Shown here in pieces: positions 8,575-17,442 of a stretch of DNA of 64,000 bases. Each line of letters begins with the position of its first letter. The first letter of the stretch is position 1. The stretch is from Haliscomenobacter hydrossis DSM 1100. GTDB lineage: Bacteria; Bacteroidota; Bacteroidia; Chitinophagales; Saprospiraceae. The stretch spans positions 1,922,001-1,986,000 of the forward strand of contig NC_015510.1 in NCBI RefSeq assembly GCF_000212735.1, read 5' to 3'. The position numbers and the translations under genes were made by a program. Under the pieces are notes generated by a model, which worked only from the letters and a program-made list of their open reading frames with translations, was not told where the DNA came from and made no database searches.

Positions 8575-9582
8575 ATGTCATTTAAAACCAAACACCTCTT
8601 GCTGCTCATCGGCTGTATTGGCTCCTTTTTTGCCCGCAGCCAAAGTATTCAAATCCTCAGTGCAGGCACCAAAACTTCTATCCGTGGCCTCAGTGTGGTC
8701 GACGATCAAACGATTTGGGTCAGTGGCAGTGCGGGTACCGTGGGCAGATCTACTGATGGTGGTCAAAACTGGCAGTGGATGAACGTCAAAGGTTACGAAA
8801 AAACCGATTTCCGCGACATCGAAGCTTTTGATGCCCAAACGGCGGTCATCATGGGGATTGCGTCTCCGGCCTATATGTTGAAAACAAGCGACGGTGGCCA
8901 AAACTGGCAACGGGTCTACGAAAACCGCGATACTTCCATGTTTATGGACGCCATGGATTTTTTTGATGCAAAAAATGGGATGGTGATCGGCGACCCCCTG
9001 CAAGGCCGGGTATTCATCGCCAAAACCCAGGATGGGGGCAACACCTGGCAAAACCTGCCCAAAAGCGAATTGCCCACGGCGGCAAGTGGGGAAGCTTTTT
9101 TTGCCAGCAGTGGCACCAACATCAGAATGTACAGCAAAACGGGTTTTGTTTTTGCCAGTGGTGGCAAAAAAGCTAGCCTGTTTATGCCCGGTTCTAAAAG
9201 AGATCTTCCGCTCATCCAAGGCAAAGAAACCACGGGTGCCAATTCGATCGCCATCAAGAATAAAAAGACCATGATCGTCGTGGGAGGCGATTTTATGACC
9301 AAAGACTCCACCTCAAAAAATTGTTACCTCAGCACGAATGGAGGCAAAACCTTCCGCGCCCCCCAGGTTGGTCCGCATGGCTACCGCAGTTGTGTGGAGT
9401 ATTTGGGCGGTAAAAACTGGATCGCTTGTGGCTTGAATGGGGTGGATTTAACCAGCGACGAGGGCAAAAACTGGACCTGGATCAGCAAAGAGGGTTTTCA
9501 TGTATGCCGCAAAGCCAAAAATGGTACTGCGGTGTATTTCGCTGGCGGTGGCGGCAGGATTGGGAAGTTGATTGTAAATTGA
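8575..9582 (+). CDS. YCF48/Hcf136-like beta-propeller secreted protein
   Basis: 335 aa with an N-terminal signal peptide (about residues 1-23, LLLLIGCIGSFFARSQ). It has repeated blades of the BNR/YCF48 type: STDGGQNWQW, TSDGGQNWQRV, TQDGGNTWQNL, STNGGKTFRAP and TSDEGKNWTW. These Asp-box-like motifs mark sialidase/YCF48-like propellers. In Bacteroidota such proteins are exported and often annotated as oxidoreductase-like, but no catalytic residues are identifiable. It sits 12 bp ahead of the next receptor gene, so the two are probably co-transcribed. The role is unknown. Confidence 0.8.
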   Translation: MSFKTKHLLLLIGCIGSFFARSQSIQILSAGTKTSIRGLSVVDDQTIWVSGSAGTVGRSTDGGQNWQWMNVKGYEKTDFRDIEAFDAQTAVIMGIASPAYMLKTSDGGQNWQRVYENRDTSMFMDAMDFFDAKNGMVIGDPLQGRVFIAKTQDGGNTWQNLPKSELPTAASGEAFFASSGTNIRMYSKTGFVFASGGKKASLFMPGSKRDLPLIQGKETTGANSIAIKNKKTMIVVGGDFMTKDSTSKNCYLSTNGGKTFRAPQVGPHGYRSCVEYLGGKNWIACGLNGVDLTSDEGKNWTWISKEGFHVCRKAKNGTAVYFAGGGGRIGKLIVN

Positions 9583-9594
9583 TAGATAAAAACC

Positions 9595-12018
9595 ATGCAG
9601 CAATACCTAACCATTTTTTTTCTGTTGGCCTGTCTTGGCTTTTGCTGGGGGCAAGGACCCTCCGCTGAGGCCACTTTTACCCTTAGCGTAGTTGATGAAA
9701 AGCAGGAACCACTCATCGGCGCAACCATTGAACTGCTTGCTTCCACCCACCCCAACTCCCCCCAAATGGCCGTTACGGATGAAAAAGGCGTGGCTGTTTT
9801 TTCCCTGAAACCATCCGCTACTTTTAGCATTAAAGTCCGTTTTGTGGGGTATACCGAAGTGAGCTCAGCGCTAAGCCCAGAGGCCATTGCTGCGCAAAAA
9901 CTCACCCTCGCCCTGCAACCCGATAGCAAAACCCTGGAAGGTATAACGGTCTCGGGTCGCAAAGCCCTCATCCAGCGCGTACAAGGCAAAACCATCGTCA
10001 ATGTCGATGCGGCGGTGACCAATGCCGGAACTACCGTACTGGAAGTACTGGAAAAGTCCCCCGGCGTAATGGTCGACCGCAACGGCGGCCTCAGCCTCAT
10101 GGGCAAAACGGGCGTGTTGGTGCTCATTGACGACAAACAAACTTATTTGTCGGGCGCTGAACTCAACAACCTGCTGAGCGGCATGAGCTCCAACCAGGTT
10201 GACCAAATTGAGCTGATCACCAACCCCTCCGCCAAGTACGACGCCAGCGGCAACGCGGGCATCATCAACATCAAAACCAAGAAGAACAAGCAGAAAGGCT
10301 TCAATGGAGTATTGAGCAATTCCTACGGGCAAGGGGTGTACGCCAAAAGCAACAACAGTTTGGTGCTGAACTACCGCAACGGGCGCTTCAATACTTTTTT
10401 GACGTACAGCAGCAACTACAACGAGAGTTTTATCAAAATTTATGCCCTGCGCGAGTATTTCAATGCACAAGATCAAGTAGATGCTGGGCTGGATCAACTA
10501 TGGACTTTGATCAACAACAGTTTCAACAATACGCTCAAAACGGGGCTCGACTATTCTATTTCCGACAAAACAACCCTGGGGTTTGCCCTCACGGGCATCA
10601 CCAACACCCGTGGAGGCCGTGGTATTGCCCGCGCCAATTGGGAAAACCCACAAGGAATTGTAGATTCAACCATTGAAACCAACAGTACGAGCAAGGCGCT
10701 CTTTGAAACTGGCGGAATCAACTTGTATGCAAAGCACACTTTCAGCAAAAAACAACAACTGGCCGTTGATTTTGACTGGTTGAGCTACGACATCAACAAT
10801 GAGCAGTTTTTCAACAATGCCCTGGTTGCAAATGGGGGGTACAACGAAGGTACGCGTGGGTTTCTGCCCTCCACATTGGAAATTTCTTCGCTCAAAATAG
10901 ACCACAGTTTGCAAATTGGTGAAAACGGAAAACTGGAAACAGGCTACAAAAATTCGCACATCAATACCGACAATACCGCCGATTACCAGAACGGCAACGG
11001 TACCATCTGGAAGCAGGACTACGGCAAAACCAACCGCTTCCTTTACGCAGAAAACATCCACGCCCTGTACAGCAGTTACGAGCAGAAAATGGATCGTTTT
11101 TCCATGCAGTTGGGCTTGCGCTACGAAAGTACCAATTACGACGCCAATCAGTTGGGGAATGTCGAGCGCCCCGATTCGGCTTTTTCACGCCAGTACAATG
11201 GATTTTTTCCTTCGGGCTACCTCTCTTACCAGTTGGATTCTTCGAATGCGTTCACGCTTACCGCTGGACGCAGACTGGATCGCCCGCCGTTTCAACAACT
11301 CAATCCTTTTGTCAACATCATCAACAAATACACCTACGAGCGGGGCAATCCCTTCTCTTTGCCACAGTACACCTGGAACCTGGAGTTGAGTCACCAATAC
11401 AAAGATTTCCTCAGCACCGCGGTTTCTTACAGCATCATCCGCAATTATTTTTCCCAACTCTTTGTCTCTGAAGGTGAAGACATCCTCATTTACACCAAAG
11501 GCAACGTGGGCAAAATGTACAACTTCGGCATTTCGGTCGCCCTTCAACTTTCGCCGTTCAAATGGTGGTCGTTTAACGGCCAGGTAATGTTCAACTACAA
11601 AGAATTAAATGGTTACCAAAACATTGACTATACCTCCTCCATTTCGCAGGTAAACTTCAGCATCAGCAATCAGTTCCGTTTGAACGACGTGTACAGCGCC
11701 GAAATTTCTGGCTTTTATACCACCCGGGCCAGGAATGATTTACAAGAGTTGCTCTACGATACCGGGCAATTGTCATTGGGCATTTCCCGTCCCGTATTCA
11801 AGAAAAAAGCGACCCTCAAACTCAGCATCCGCGACCTCTTTTACACCCAGGTCATGGAGGGTTTAACGGATTTTCCCGACGCCGAGGAGTATTTCCTTTT
11901 GACCAGGGATTCCCGGGTGCTGAATCTGGCGTTTTCGTACCGGTTTGGGAAGCCGCTGAAGTCGGCACGGAGGAATGGTGGCGCGGCGAGTGATGAGATG
12001 GAGCGGGTGGGGAATTGA
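9595..12018 (+). CDS. TonB-dependent receptor-like outer membrane beta-barrel protein
   Basis: 807 aa. It has a signal peptide (residues 1-20, ending FCWGQ), then a carboxypeptidase-regulatory-like beta-sandwich (about 25-110; DEKQEPLIGATIELLAS and AVTDEKGVAVFSL). A TonB plug follows (TVLEVLEKSPGVMVDRNG, LIDDKQTYLSGAELNNLL, VDQIELITNPSAKYDASGNA, GIINIKTKKN), then a barrel. This is the architecture of the outer membrane beta-barrel family 3 receptors common in Bacteroidota. The substrate is not deducible. The C-terminus is unusually Gly/Ala/Arg-rich (LKSARRNGGAASDEMERVGN) rather than ending in an aromatic residue. Confidence 0.88.
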   Translation: MQQYLTIFFLLACLGFCWGQGPSAEATFTLSVVDEKQEPLIGATIELLASTHPNSPQMAVTDEKGVAVFSLKPSATFSIKVRFVGYTEVSSALSPEAIAAQKLTLALQPDSKTLEGITVSGRKALIQRVQGKTIVNVDAAVTNAGTTVLEVLEKSPGVMVDRNGGLSLMGKTGVLVLIDDKQTYLSGAELNNLLSGMSSNQVDQIELITNPSAKYDASGNAGIINIKTKKNKQKGFNGVLSNSYGQGVYAKSNNSLVLNYRNGRFNTFLTYSSNYNESFIKIYALREYFNAQDQVDAGLDQLWTLINNSFNNTLKTGLDYSISDKTTLGFALTGITNTRGGRGIARANWENPQGIVDSTIETNSTSKALFETGGINLYAKHTFSKKQQLAVDFDWLSYDINNEQFFNNALVANGGYNEGTRGFLPSTLEISSLKIDHSLQIGENGKLETGYKNSHINTDNTADYQNGNGTIWKQDYGKTNRFLYAENIHALYSSYEQKMDRFSMQLGLRYESTNYDANQLGNVERPDSAFSRQYNGFFPSGYLSYQLDSSNAFTLTAGRRLDRPPFQQLNPFVNIINKYTYERGNPFSLPQYTWNLELSHQYKDFLSTAVSYSIIRNYFSQLFVSEGEDILIYTKGNVGKMYNFGISVALQLSPFKWWSFNGQVMFNYKELNGYQNIDYTSSISQVNFSISNQFRLNDVYSAEISGFYTTRARNDLQELLYDTGQLSLGISRPVFKKKATLKLSIRDLFYTQVMEGLTDFPDAEEYFLLTRDSRVLNLAFSYRFGKPLKSARRNGGAASDEMERVGN

Positions 12019-12070
12019 GTGGGGCGATTCCAATAGAGTTGTAGACATACACAGGTAATCCAATTTTTGA

Positions 12071-12101
12071 TTGCAACATTGATCTAAATGCCCTAAATTT
12101 G
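12071..12101 (+). promoter_or_regulatory. Putative promoter of the PIN toxin-antitoxin pair
   Basis: TTG at 12071-12073 and TAAATTTG at 12094-12101 are separated by 20 bp, fitting the Bacteroidota pattern TTG-N19-21-TAnnTTTG. The antitoxin ATG lies 20 bp downstream. Confidence 0.4.
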
Positions 12102-12121
12102 TCTAAAACAAAGTAAAAACA

Positions 12122-12523
12122 ATGAATCGAATTACGCTGGATGTGGATAATGCTCATCTTTCAACCTTACTGCTTTTTCTTAAGACTTTAGATTACATCG
12201 AAGTAAAACGAGTGGAAAATAACATCTCATCAGATCAATCTGAACAGGAAAAATTGTCCAAGTTGGCATCAATAGCAGGTGCATGGGTGGATGAGCGGAG
12301 CGCGGAGGAAATTATCAAGGAAATTGAGAAAGAAATTCACGCACTTAAATCTATACATAATACTGAAGTAGATACCAATATATCGTCTGCCACACCTCAC
12401 CCTATCATTTCAAAAGGGGATAAAAAGATAGATCCAAAACAACTCTTTGGCATTTGGAAAAATAATCCACGCTCGATTGAGCAATTACGCGCTGCTACTT
12501 GGAAGCGAAATTGGGCGATTTGA
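12122..12523 (+). CDS. Antitoxin-like protein of a PIN toxin pair
   Basis: 133 aa. The N-terminus is a short beta-strand/helix (MNRITLDVDNAHLSTLLLFL). The middle carries a DERSAEEIIKEIEKEI-type helix often seen in small antitoxins, and the C-terminus has DPKQLFGIWKNNPRSIEQLR followed by AATWKRN. A conserved aromatic-basic C-terminal tail is usual for antitoxin segments that bind the PIN active site. Its stop codon is one base before the toxin ATG (TGATATG), so the two are translationally coupled. The composition is AT-rich compared with its neighbours, as expected for a mobile toxin-antitoxin cassette. Confidence 0.78.
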   Translation: MNRITLDVDNAHLSTLLLFLKTLDYIEVKRVENNISSDQSEQEKLSKLASIAGAWVDERSAEEIIKEIEKEIHALKSIHNTEVDTNISSATPHPIISKGDKKIDPKQLFGIWKNNPRSIEQLRAATWKRNWAI

Positions 12524-12524
12524 T

Positions 12525-12902
12525 ATGGTACTTTGCGATACCAACATATTCATCAGTGCCTTCAATGGCAGAGAGGATACGATAAACCAGTTAAATACAA
12601 TTGGTCTCGTCAACATCGTTTTGTCTTCCATTACGGTTATGGAACTTTATCAAGGGATGGGAAATAAAACTGAACTTGCTCAAATGAGGAGGAAGATAAA
12701 GTACTATGATGTGGTACAAATTGATGACAGAATTTCAAAGAAAGCAATCGAGTTTATTGAAACCTATAAACTCAGTCACGGGCTTCTAATACCAGATGCC
12801 ATTATTGGGGCGACAGCAGTGGTTCATCAGATACCGCTTTACACATATAATGTTAAAGATTTCGATTTTCTACCCAGTATAGTCTTGCATAAATCTGTTT
12901 AG
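12525..12902 (+). CDS. PIN-domain ribonuclease toxin (VapC-like)
   Basis: 125 aa from the ATG at 12525; a longer in-frame start at 12447 would run inside the antitoxin gene and is rejected. The PIN signature is clear: MVLCDTNIFISAFN with the first acidic residue (D5), a conserved MELYQG with Glu in the middle, PDAIIGATAVVHQ with a further Asp, and a C-terminal YNVKDFDFL. VapC-like enzymes cleave tRNA or other RNA using Mg2+ bound by these acidic residues. The antitoxin lies immediately upstream. The RNA target is unknown. Confidence 0.87.
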   Translation: MVLCDTNIFISAFNGREDTINQLNTIGLVNIVLSSITVMELYQGMGNKTELAQMRRKIKYYDVVQIDDRISKKAIEFIETYKLSHGLLIPDAIIGATAVVHQIPLYTYNVKDFDFLPSIVLHKSV

Positions 12903-12939
12903 GGTGTTCAGTATTTTTTTATCAAGCAAAAGAATAAGT

Positions 12940-13596
12940 TTATTGTTTTTGTAAAATAACCTTCTCCACCCAGCCATTACTACTGCGCAATAGGTAAGTG
13001 CCTGATGGCAAGGCACTCAGATTGATGGATGCATTCAATTGATCGCTAAAGCTGAAACTTTGTAGTTTTTGCCCGCTAAGGTTGTAAAGATCTATTTGAC
13101 CAAGTGAAATTTCCTGCTGCAAAAAAACAGTATGATTGGTAGGTGTAGGAAATAGACGAACTTTGGGCGACTCATAATTAACATTCACCACACTATCGAT
13201 CTTTGTAATAGGCATAATATATCCAAATTGACACGCAGGGCGGCCACATATTCTTTTCCTACCGTAAGCAGTAATTATAACTTCAGGCAAATCATAATCT
13301 ACCGGTAAAAGTATTTCAGTTCCTTTTATCTTCATTCCTTTTCGAATGGGAATGGATGAATTTTGAAACCCGAGGTAAGAAATTTCGAGTTCGTCTCTAC
13401 CTTCAACCACACCAATAGAAAACATCCCGTTTTCATCCGTTGTGGTACCTTCGGTGGTCTGTTTTTTCCATATACTAACACCTGCCAACGGTTCATTCCG
13501 ATCATTGGTGATTTGCCAATGGAGCGTAATGGTTTCTTGGCCAAAAAGTGAGCACCCCCAAATTGAGGCGATTAGTAAAAGGTAAGTTTTTTTCAT
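12940..13596 (-). CDS. Secreted protein with carboxypeptidase-like domain and T9SS type A C-terminus
   Basis: 218 aa from the ATG at 13596, which gives a clean signal peptide (MKKTYLLLIASIWGCSLFGQ); the upstream ATG would add 19 non-signal residues. Residues about 25-105 form a carboxypeptidase-regulatory-like sandwich (EPLAGVSIWKKQTTEGTTTD, ENGMFSIGV, LEISYLGFQ). The C-terminus has type A sorting-domain features (VRLFPTPTNHTVFLQ, IDLYNLSGQKLQSFS, LPSGTYLLRS, VEKVILQKQ), predicting type IX secretion. PTPTNH replaces the usual PNP-N motif. A short Cys pair (RICGRPACQ) lies between the domains. Confidence 0.82.
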   Translation of the reverse strand: MKKTYLLLIASIWGCSLFGQETITLHWQITNDRNEPLAGVSIWKKQTTEGTTTDENGMFSIGVVEGRDELEISYLGFQNSSIPIRKGMKIKGTEILLPVDYDLPEVIITAYGRKRICGRPACQFGYIMPITKIDSVVNVNYESPKVRLFPTPTNHTVFLQQEISLGQIDLYNLSGQKLQSFSFSDQLNASINLSALPSGTYLLRSSNGWVEKVILQKQ

Positions 13597-13754
13597 GATC
13601 GTGAGTTTTTGATTTCTCACTGGATGAATACATGAGTAAAAATGCATAACCAAACGTGCAGATTTTTCCAGTTAATTTGTTTTTTGAAAAAAAATCCCCC
13701 CACCCGGTGATATTTCTCCCCTAAATTGCACCTACCATTAAACGACTCAACATC

Positions 13755-14306
13755 ATGGTAGCAGTAGCAAAAAAAGCTCCAGACGCCCGCTCAAAAGAGC
13801 AACCCATCGAGGAGCTCTACGAAGCCGCTTTCCCCAGTGTAGCCCGCTTTGTCAAAAAAATGGGCGGCGATTTAGAAGATGCCAAAGATGTATTCCACGA
13901 TGCCCTGGTGATTTACCAGGAGCGCTGCAACCAGCCCGGATTTAGCTTGCAACATTCTCCCGAAGGCTACCTCCTGGGCATTGCCAAACACCTCTGGATC
14001 AGGAAGCACCACCAGCAACGCAAACTTGTGCCCCTGAGCAGCATCGAACGCGAGATCAGCTTGCCCGAGGATTATTTCCCCAGCTACAAAACCCAGCGCC
14101 TGTTGCAATTCCTGGAAATCGCGGGCCAAAAATGCCTGGATCTGTTGCGGGCTTTTTATTACCAAAAGCAGCCTTTGAAACAGCTGGTTAAGACCCTGGG
14201 CTACGCCAATGAACATTCGCTAAGTGTACAGAAATACAAGTGCCTGGAAAAAGTACGGCATACCATCAAAAACCAATCTGTAGCCTATGAAGACTTCCTG
14301 GACTGA
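13755..14306 (+). CDS. ECF-type sigma-70 family RNA polymerase sigma factor
   Basis: 183 aa. Residues about 20-95 fit sigma region 2: LYEAAFPSVARFVKKMGGDL, EDAKDVFHDALVIYQE and a YLLGIAKHLWIRKHH stretch that matches the 2.3/2.4 segment. A region 4-like helix-turn-helix sits near the C-terminus (LKQLVKTLGYANEHSLSVQK). The HTH is looser than in classical ECF factors. The next gene overlaps its 3' end by 20 bp and resembles an anti-sigma fragment, and a ClpP gene follows. The set may therefore form a regulated stress module, which is an inference. Confidence 0.83.
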   Translation: MVAVAKKAPDARSKEQPIEELYEAAFPSVARFVKKMGGDLEDAKDVFHDALVIYQERCNQPGFSLQHSPEGYLLGIAKHLWIRKHHQQRKLVPLSSIEREISLPEDYFPSYKTQRLLQFLEIAGQKCLDLLRAFYYQKQPLKQLVKTLGYANEHSLSVQKYKCLEKVRHTIKNQSVAYEDFLD

Positions 14307-14553
14307 TACCATCCTGATCGAAAAGTACCTGCACGGCGGTCTCGATCCACTAGCGAGGCAGGTCTTCAAAGCGCGTTTGTTGCAAAGCCCTCGGCTGCGC
14401 CTCAGACTGTATTTCCAAAAAAAGACCTACACTTTGCTCAAATTGTACCACCGCAAAAAACTGAAGGAGGAAATGGAAGTCCTGCACCAGCAACTTTTCA
14501 ACGATCCTGCTAAATCCGGTTTTCAGCAATCAATCCTTCAAATTTTTCAATAA
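14287..14553 (+). CDS. Short anti-sigma-like helical protein
   Basis: 88 aa, overlapping the sigma factor gene by 20 bp. The start (TILIEKYLHGGLDPLARQVF, then KARLLQSPRLRLRLYFQ) resembles the IEKYL-G-L-P-E helical segment at the N-terminus of Bacteroidota anti-sigma proteins. Here it carries basic residues where acidic ones are usual, and no transmembrane part follows. It may be a soluble anti-sigma or co-factor of the overlapping sigma gene. No catalytic motif is visible. Confidence 0.65.
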   Translation: MKTSWTDTILIEKYLHGGLDPLARQVFKARLLQSPRLRLRLYFQKKTYTLLKLYHRKKLKEEMEVLHQQLFNDPAKSGFQQSILQIFQ

Positions 14554-14567
14554 AATTCATTAATCAC

Positions 14568-15215
14568 ATGGTTCAAGCAAGTCTTGTCCCCATGGTCATT
14601 GACAATGACGGTGGAGGAGAGCGGGCGTATGACATCTACAGCCTTTTGCTCAAGGAGCGCATCATCTTTTTGTCGGGAGAAGTCAACGACGTGATGGCCA
14701 GCATCGTGGTAGCGCAGCTGTTGTACCTCAGCAGCATCGACCCCAAACGCCAGATCAACATGTACATCCAAAGTCCCGGCGGGGTGGTGTATTCCGGGAT
14801 GGCCATTTACGATACCATGAAGATGATTTCCAATCCGGTATCGACCGTCTCGATGGGGTTTACGGGCAGCATGGGTACTTTTTTGCTGAGTTCGGGTACA
14901 CCTGGCAAACGTTACGCCCTGGCACATTCCACGATTCACATGCACCCTACGGGCGGCGGCACCCGCGGCTACACCGAAGACGTGCGCATTGCCACCCGCG
15001 AACAAGAGCGCCTGCAAGCCCAGATTTTTCACCTGATGGGCAAACAATCGGGTCATTCGCGTAAGGAGATTGAAGATTATTTCCTGCGCGATCGTTTCCT
15101 CAATGCCCAAGAAGCCCGGGAGTTTGGTCTGGTGGATGAGATTTTGGGCGACATTCAGGATTTGGTTGTGTTGAATGCGCGGGATTCGGAAGTAAGTTTG
15201 GTGCAGCAATCCTGA
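14568..15215 (+). CDS. clpP: ClpP-family serine protease subunit
   Basis: 215 aa. The ClpP fold is clear: RIIFLSGEVND, YIQSPGGVVYSGMAIYDTM, then GFTGSMGTFLLSSG with nucleophile Ser101, HSTIHMHPTGG with His126, and RDRFLNAQEAREFGLVDEI with Asp175. The segment before the serine reads GFTGSMG rather than the usual GxAASMG, and the His motif is one residue shorter than in E. coli ClpP. This is therefore probably a divergent paralogue. ClpP forms tetradecamers that degrade proteins delivered by Clp ATPases, but no ATPase gene is present here. It lies 14 bp after the anti-sigma-like gene. Confidence 0.9.
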   Translation: MVQASLVPMVIDNDGGGERAYDIYSLLLKERIIFLSGEVNDVMASIVVAQLLYLSSIDPKRQINMYIQSPGGVVYSGMAIYDTMKMISNPVSTVSMGFTGSMGTFLLSSGTPGKRYALAHSTIHMHPTGGGTRGYTEDVRIATREQERLQAQIFHLMGKQSGHSRKEIEDYFLRDRFLNAQEAREFGLVDEILGDIQDLVVLNARDSEVSLVQQS

Positions 15216-15322
15216 ATTGTTATAAAATTCTTCGCTACGCAATCGATTTTCCCTAAGATTTTTCTACTTTTATTCGCGAGACCTGATTGGTTTTACCAAT
15301 CAGTGAAAGCGAAGAAAGTAAC

Positions 15323-17338
15323 ATGTACAAACAACGAACATTAGTCCTGCTTATCCTGCTTTGCAGCAGTGTATTCAAACTCTCCCTTATTGCTCAAGAT
15401 CGGTCCCTGTTGACGCTCGCCGTTTCCAGTGGCGATTTTGAGCGCAACAACAGCCCTGTCAGTTTGGCTCTCGATGGCATTGCCTTGCCAGAATCGCCCA
15501 GCGGCTACCAACTCCTGGAGATTAGTCCTACGGGAAAAACTCCCGTGCCTTTTCAATTGGAAGATGGCCCGAACAAGCGCCTTTGCTGGATCTTATCCGG
15601 CAATACCCCCAGCGGAACCAAACGGGTGTTTGAATTGCGGACAGGTTCAGCACCCATCACGGCGGCTAAACCCATCGTAGCCTTGCGCGACAAGGGTGCC
15701 ATCGTTTTCCAACGCAATGGCCGCAACCTCCTCCGTTACCAGTACGCCGAAGCCAGCGTGCCCGAAGGCAAATCGGAACTTTTCCGCCGAGGGGGATTTA
15801 TTCATCCCTTGTGGTCGCCCAAAGGGGAAGTGCTCACCCGTATCCAGCCACCAGACCACATCCACCACTACGGCATTTGGAATCCCTGGACCAGTACCGT
15901 TTTTGAAGGCCGTAAACTCGATTTTTGGAACCTGTACAAAGGCGAAGGAACCGTAAAAGTGCCCACCTTGCCCGTCGTTACCCAAGGCCCGGTACTCGGC
16001 ACCCTCAGTTCTCGGCACGAACACGTCGATCTCACCGCCCCCAGTTCAACCGGCTCCAAAGCGGCACTGGAAGAAGAATGGAACATCAAAGTCTGGAATG
16101 CAGGCAGCGAAGATGGCCCCCAATTGGTCGATTTTCAGTCCACGCTGCATTGCGCTACCGATAGTATTTTTACCATCAAAGCCTATACCTATCAAGGCTT
16201 TGGCTTCCGGGCTACCGAAAAATGGGACGACAAAACGGCTCGTTTACTCACCTCGGAAGGCAAAGGCAAAGGGGACGGTAATGCCACCCGCGCACGCTGG
16301 ATCGATGCGCGTGGGGTGTCCAGTTTTGGCAAATCCGGCATCTTGTTCATGACCCATCCGCTGAACCACAATTTCCCCGAACAATTGCGTTTGTGGGCCA
16401 CCGGCCAAAATCAGGGCAAGGAAAATGTGTTCCTCAACTTCAATCCAGCGCAAGAACAAGACTGGGTGCTCAAACCCGGCAAAGCCTACACCTTGAACTA
16501 CCGCATGCTGGTGTACGACGGCGAATTGAGCCCGGAACTGTTGGACAAATACTGGCAGGATTACGCCAACCCGCCCAAAGCTGAGGTCATTCTAAGTCAA
16601 CTCGGAGGAAACAAAAAAGTGCTGGTCTACACCAAAAACGGCAAGGGTTACGTCCACGACAACATCGCCAGTTCCATCGTATGCATCCGCAAACTGGGGG
16701 AAGCCAATGGTTTCAGCGTAGACACGAGCAGCAATCCGGCCCTGATCACTGCCGAAAATCTCAACAAATACCAGGCCATCATCCTCTCGAATACCAACAA
16801 TGAAACCTTCGATACGGATGCACAAAAACTGGCCTTCCAGCGCTACATCCAGGCGGGTGGAGGCCTAGTGACCATCCATTCCGCTTCGGGTTCCGAACGG
16901 CAGTGGCCCTGGTTTTGGCGTACTTTGGGGGGTAAATTTAAACGACACCCACCCTTGCAAAAATTCGACATCCAGGTCATCGACCCCTTGCACCCGGCTA
17001 CCTTGCACTTGCCCGCTACCTGGACCTGGGAAGACGAATGTTACTACCTGGAGCACCTCTATCCTGGCAAACACGTACTCCTCGCCGCAAACATGAATAC
17101 CGTTACTGATGACAAAAAAGTAGAGTATCCCGGCAATACATTTGGCAAGTTGTTCCCCCTTTGTTGGTCGGAAGAACAGGGCCTGGGTCGCAGTTGGTAC
17201 ACCGCCTTGGGTCACAAGAAGGAATACTACTCCGATCCCACCTTCATGACCCACCTGTTGGGTGGCATCCTCTGGGTGCTGGATGGAAGTGAGAAACTGG
17301 ATTATAGCAAAGCAACGAAAACTTTAATTCAAGAATAA
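15323..17338 (+). CDS. DUF6807 (PmoA-like) and ThuA domain fusion, secreted
   Basis: 671 aa from the ATG at 15323; an in-frame start at 15287 would precede the signal peptide with 12 extra residues. A signal peptide (LVLLILLCSSVFKLSLIAQ) is followed by a DUF6807-like region (about 90-370; GGFIHPLWSPKGEVLTRIQP, DHIHHYGIWNPWT). A ThuA-like glutamine-amidotransferase fold closes the protein (about 430-650; KVLVYTKNGKGYVHDNI, YQAIILSNTNNETFD, GGGLVTIHSAS, WEDECYYLE). Both domains occur next to sugar oxidoreductases in Bacteroidota and Planctomycetota. Here two Gfo/Idh/MocA genes follow, supporting a periplasmic sugar-processing role. The exact reaction is unknown. Confidence 0.85.
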   Translation: MYKQRTLVLLILLCSSVFKLSLIAQDRSLLTLAVSSGDFERNNSPVSLALDGIALPESPSGYQLLEISPTGKTPVPFQLEDGPNKRLCWILSGNTPSGTKRVFELRTGSAPITAAKPIVALRDKGAIVFQRNGRNLLRYQYAEASVPEGKSELFRRGGFIHPLWSPKGEVLTRIQPPDHIHHYGIWNPWTSTVFEGRKLDFWNLYKGEGTVKVPTLPVVTQGPVLGTLSSRHEHVDLTAPSSTGSKAALEEEWNIKVWNAGSEDGPQLVDFQSTLHCATDSIFTIKAYTYQGFGFRATEKWDDKTARLLTSEGKGKGDGNATRARWIDARGVSSFGKSGILFMTHPLNHNFPEQLRLWATGQNQGKENVFLNFNPAQEQDWVLKPGKAYTLNYRMLVYDGELSPELLDKYWQDYANPPKAEVILSQLGGNKKVLVYTKNGKGYVHDNIASSIVCIRKLGEANGFSVDTSSNPALITAENLNKYQAIILSNTNNETFDTDAQKLAFQRYIQAGGGLVTIHSASGSERQWPWFWRTLGGKFKRHPPLQKFDIQVIDPLHPATLHLPATWTWEDECYYLEHLYPGKHVLLAANMNTVTDDKKVEYPGNTFGKLFPLCWSEEQGLGRSWYTALGHKKEYYSDPTFMTHLLGGILWVLDGSEKLDYSKATKTLIQE

Positions 17339-17339
17339 A

Positions 17340-17420
17340 GGGTTCGTGGGTTCAGGAGTTCGGGGGTTCGAAGGTTGGGTTCCAAACCCACGAACTCCCG
17401 AACCTTCGAACCCACGAACC
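17340..17420. repeat. Quasi-palindromic iterated element B1 (GGTTCG units)
   Basis: GGTTCGTGGGTTC-type units on the left and their reverse complement (GAACCCACGAACC) on the right form an almost continuous hairpin with a centre near 17379. It begins one base after the TAA of the DUF6807-ThuA gene and ends 22 bp before the Gfo/Idh/MocA ATG. Four further B-family copies lie in the window. Confidence 0.85.
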
Positions 17421-17442
17421 GTCTTCCACAACCTATCCTGCT

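Noticed and set aside
9498-10136. 212 aa minus-strand ORF in the second receptor gene
   Set aside because: It is a shadow of the plus-strand receptor coding sequence and of the end of the YCF48-like gene, with no domain of its own.
12447-12524. Longer start of the PIN toxin
   Set aside because: These codons lie within the antitoxin gene in another frame; the ATG at 12525 follows the antitoxin stop by one base and gives a proper PIN N-terminus.
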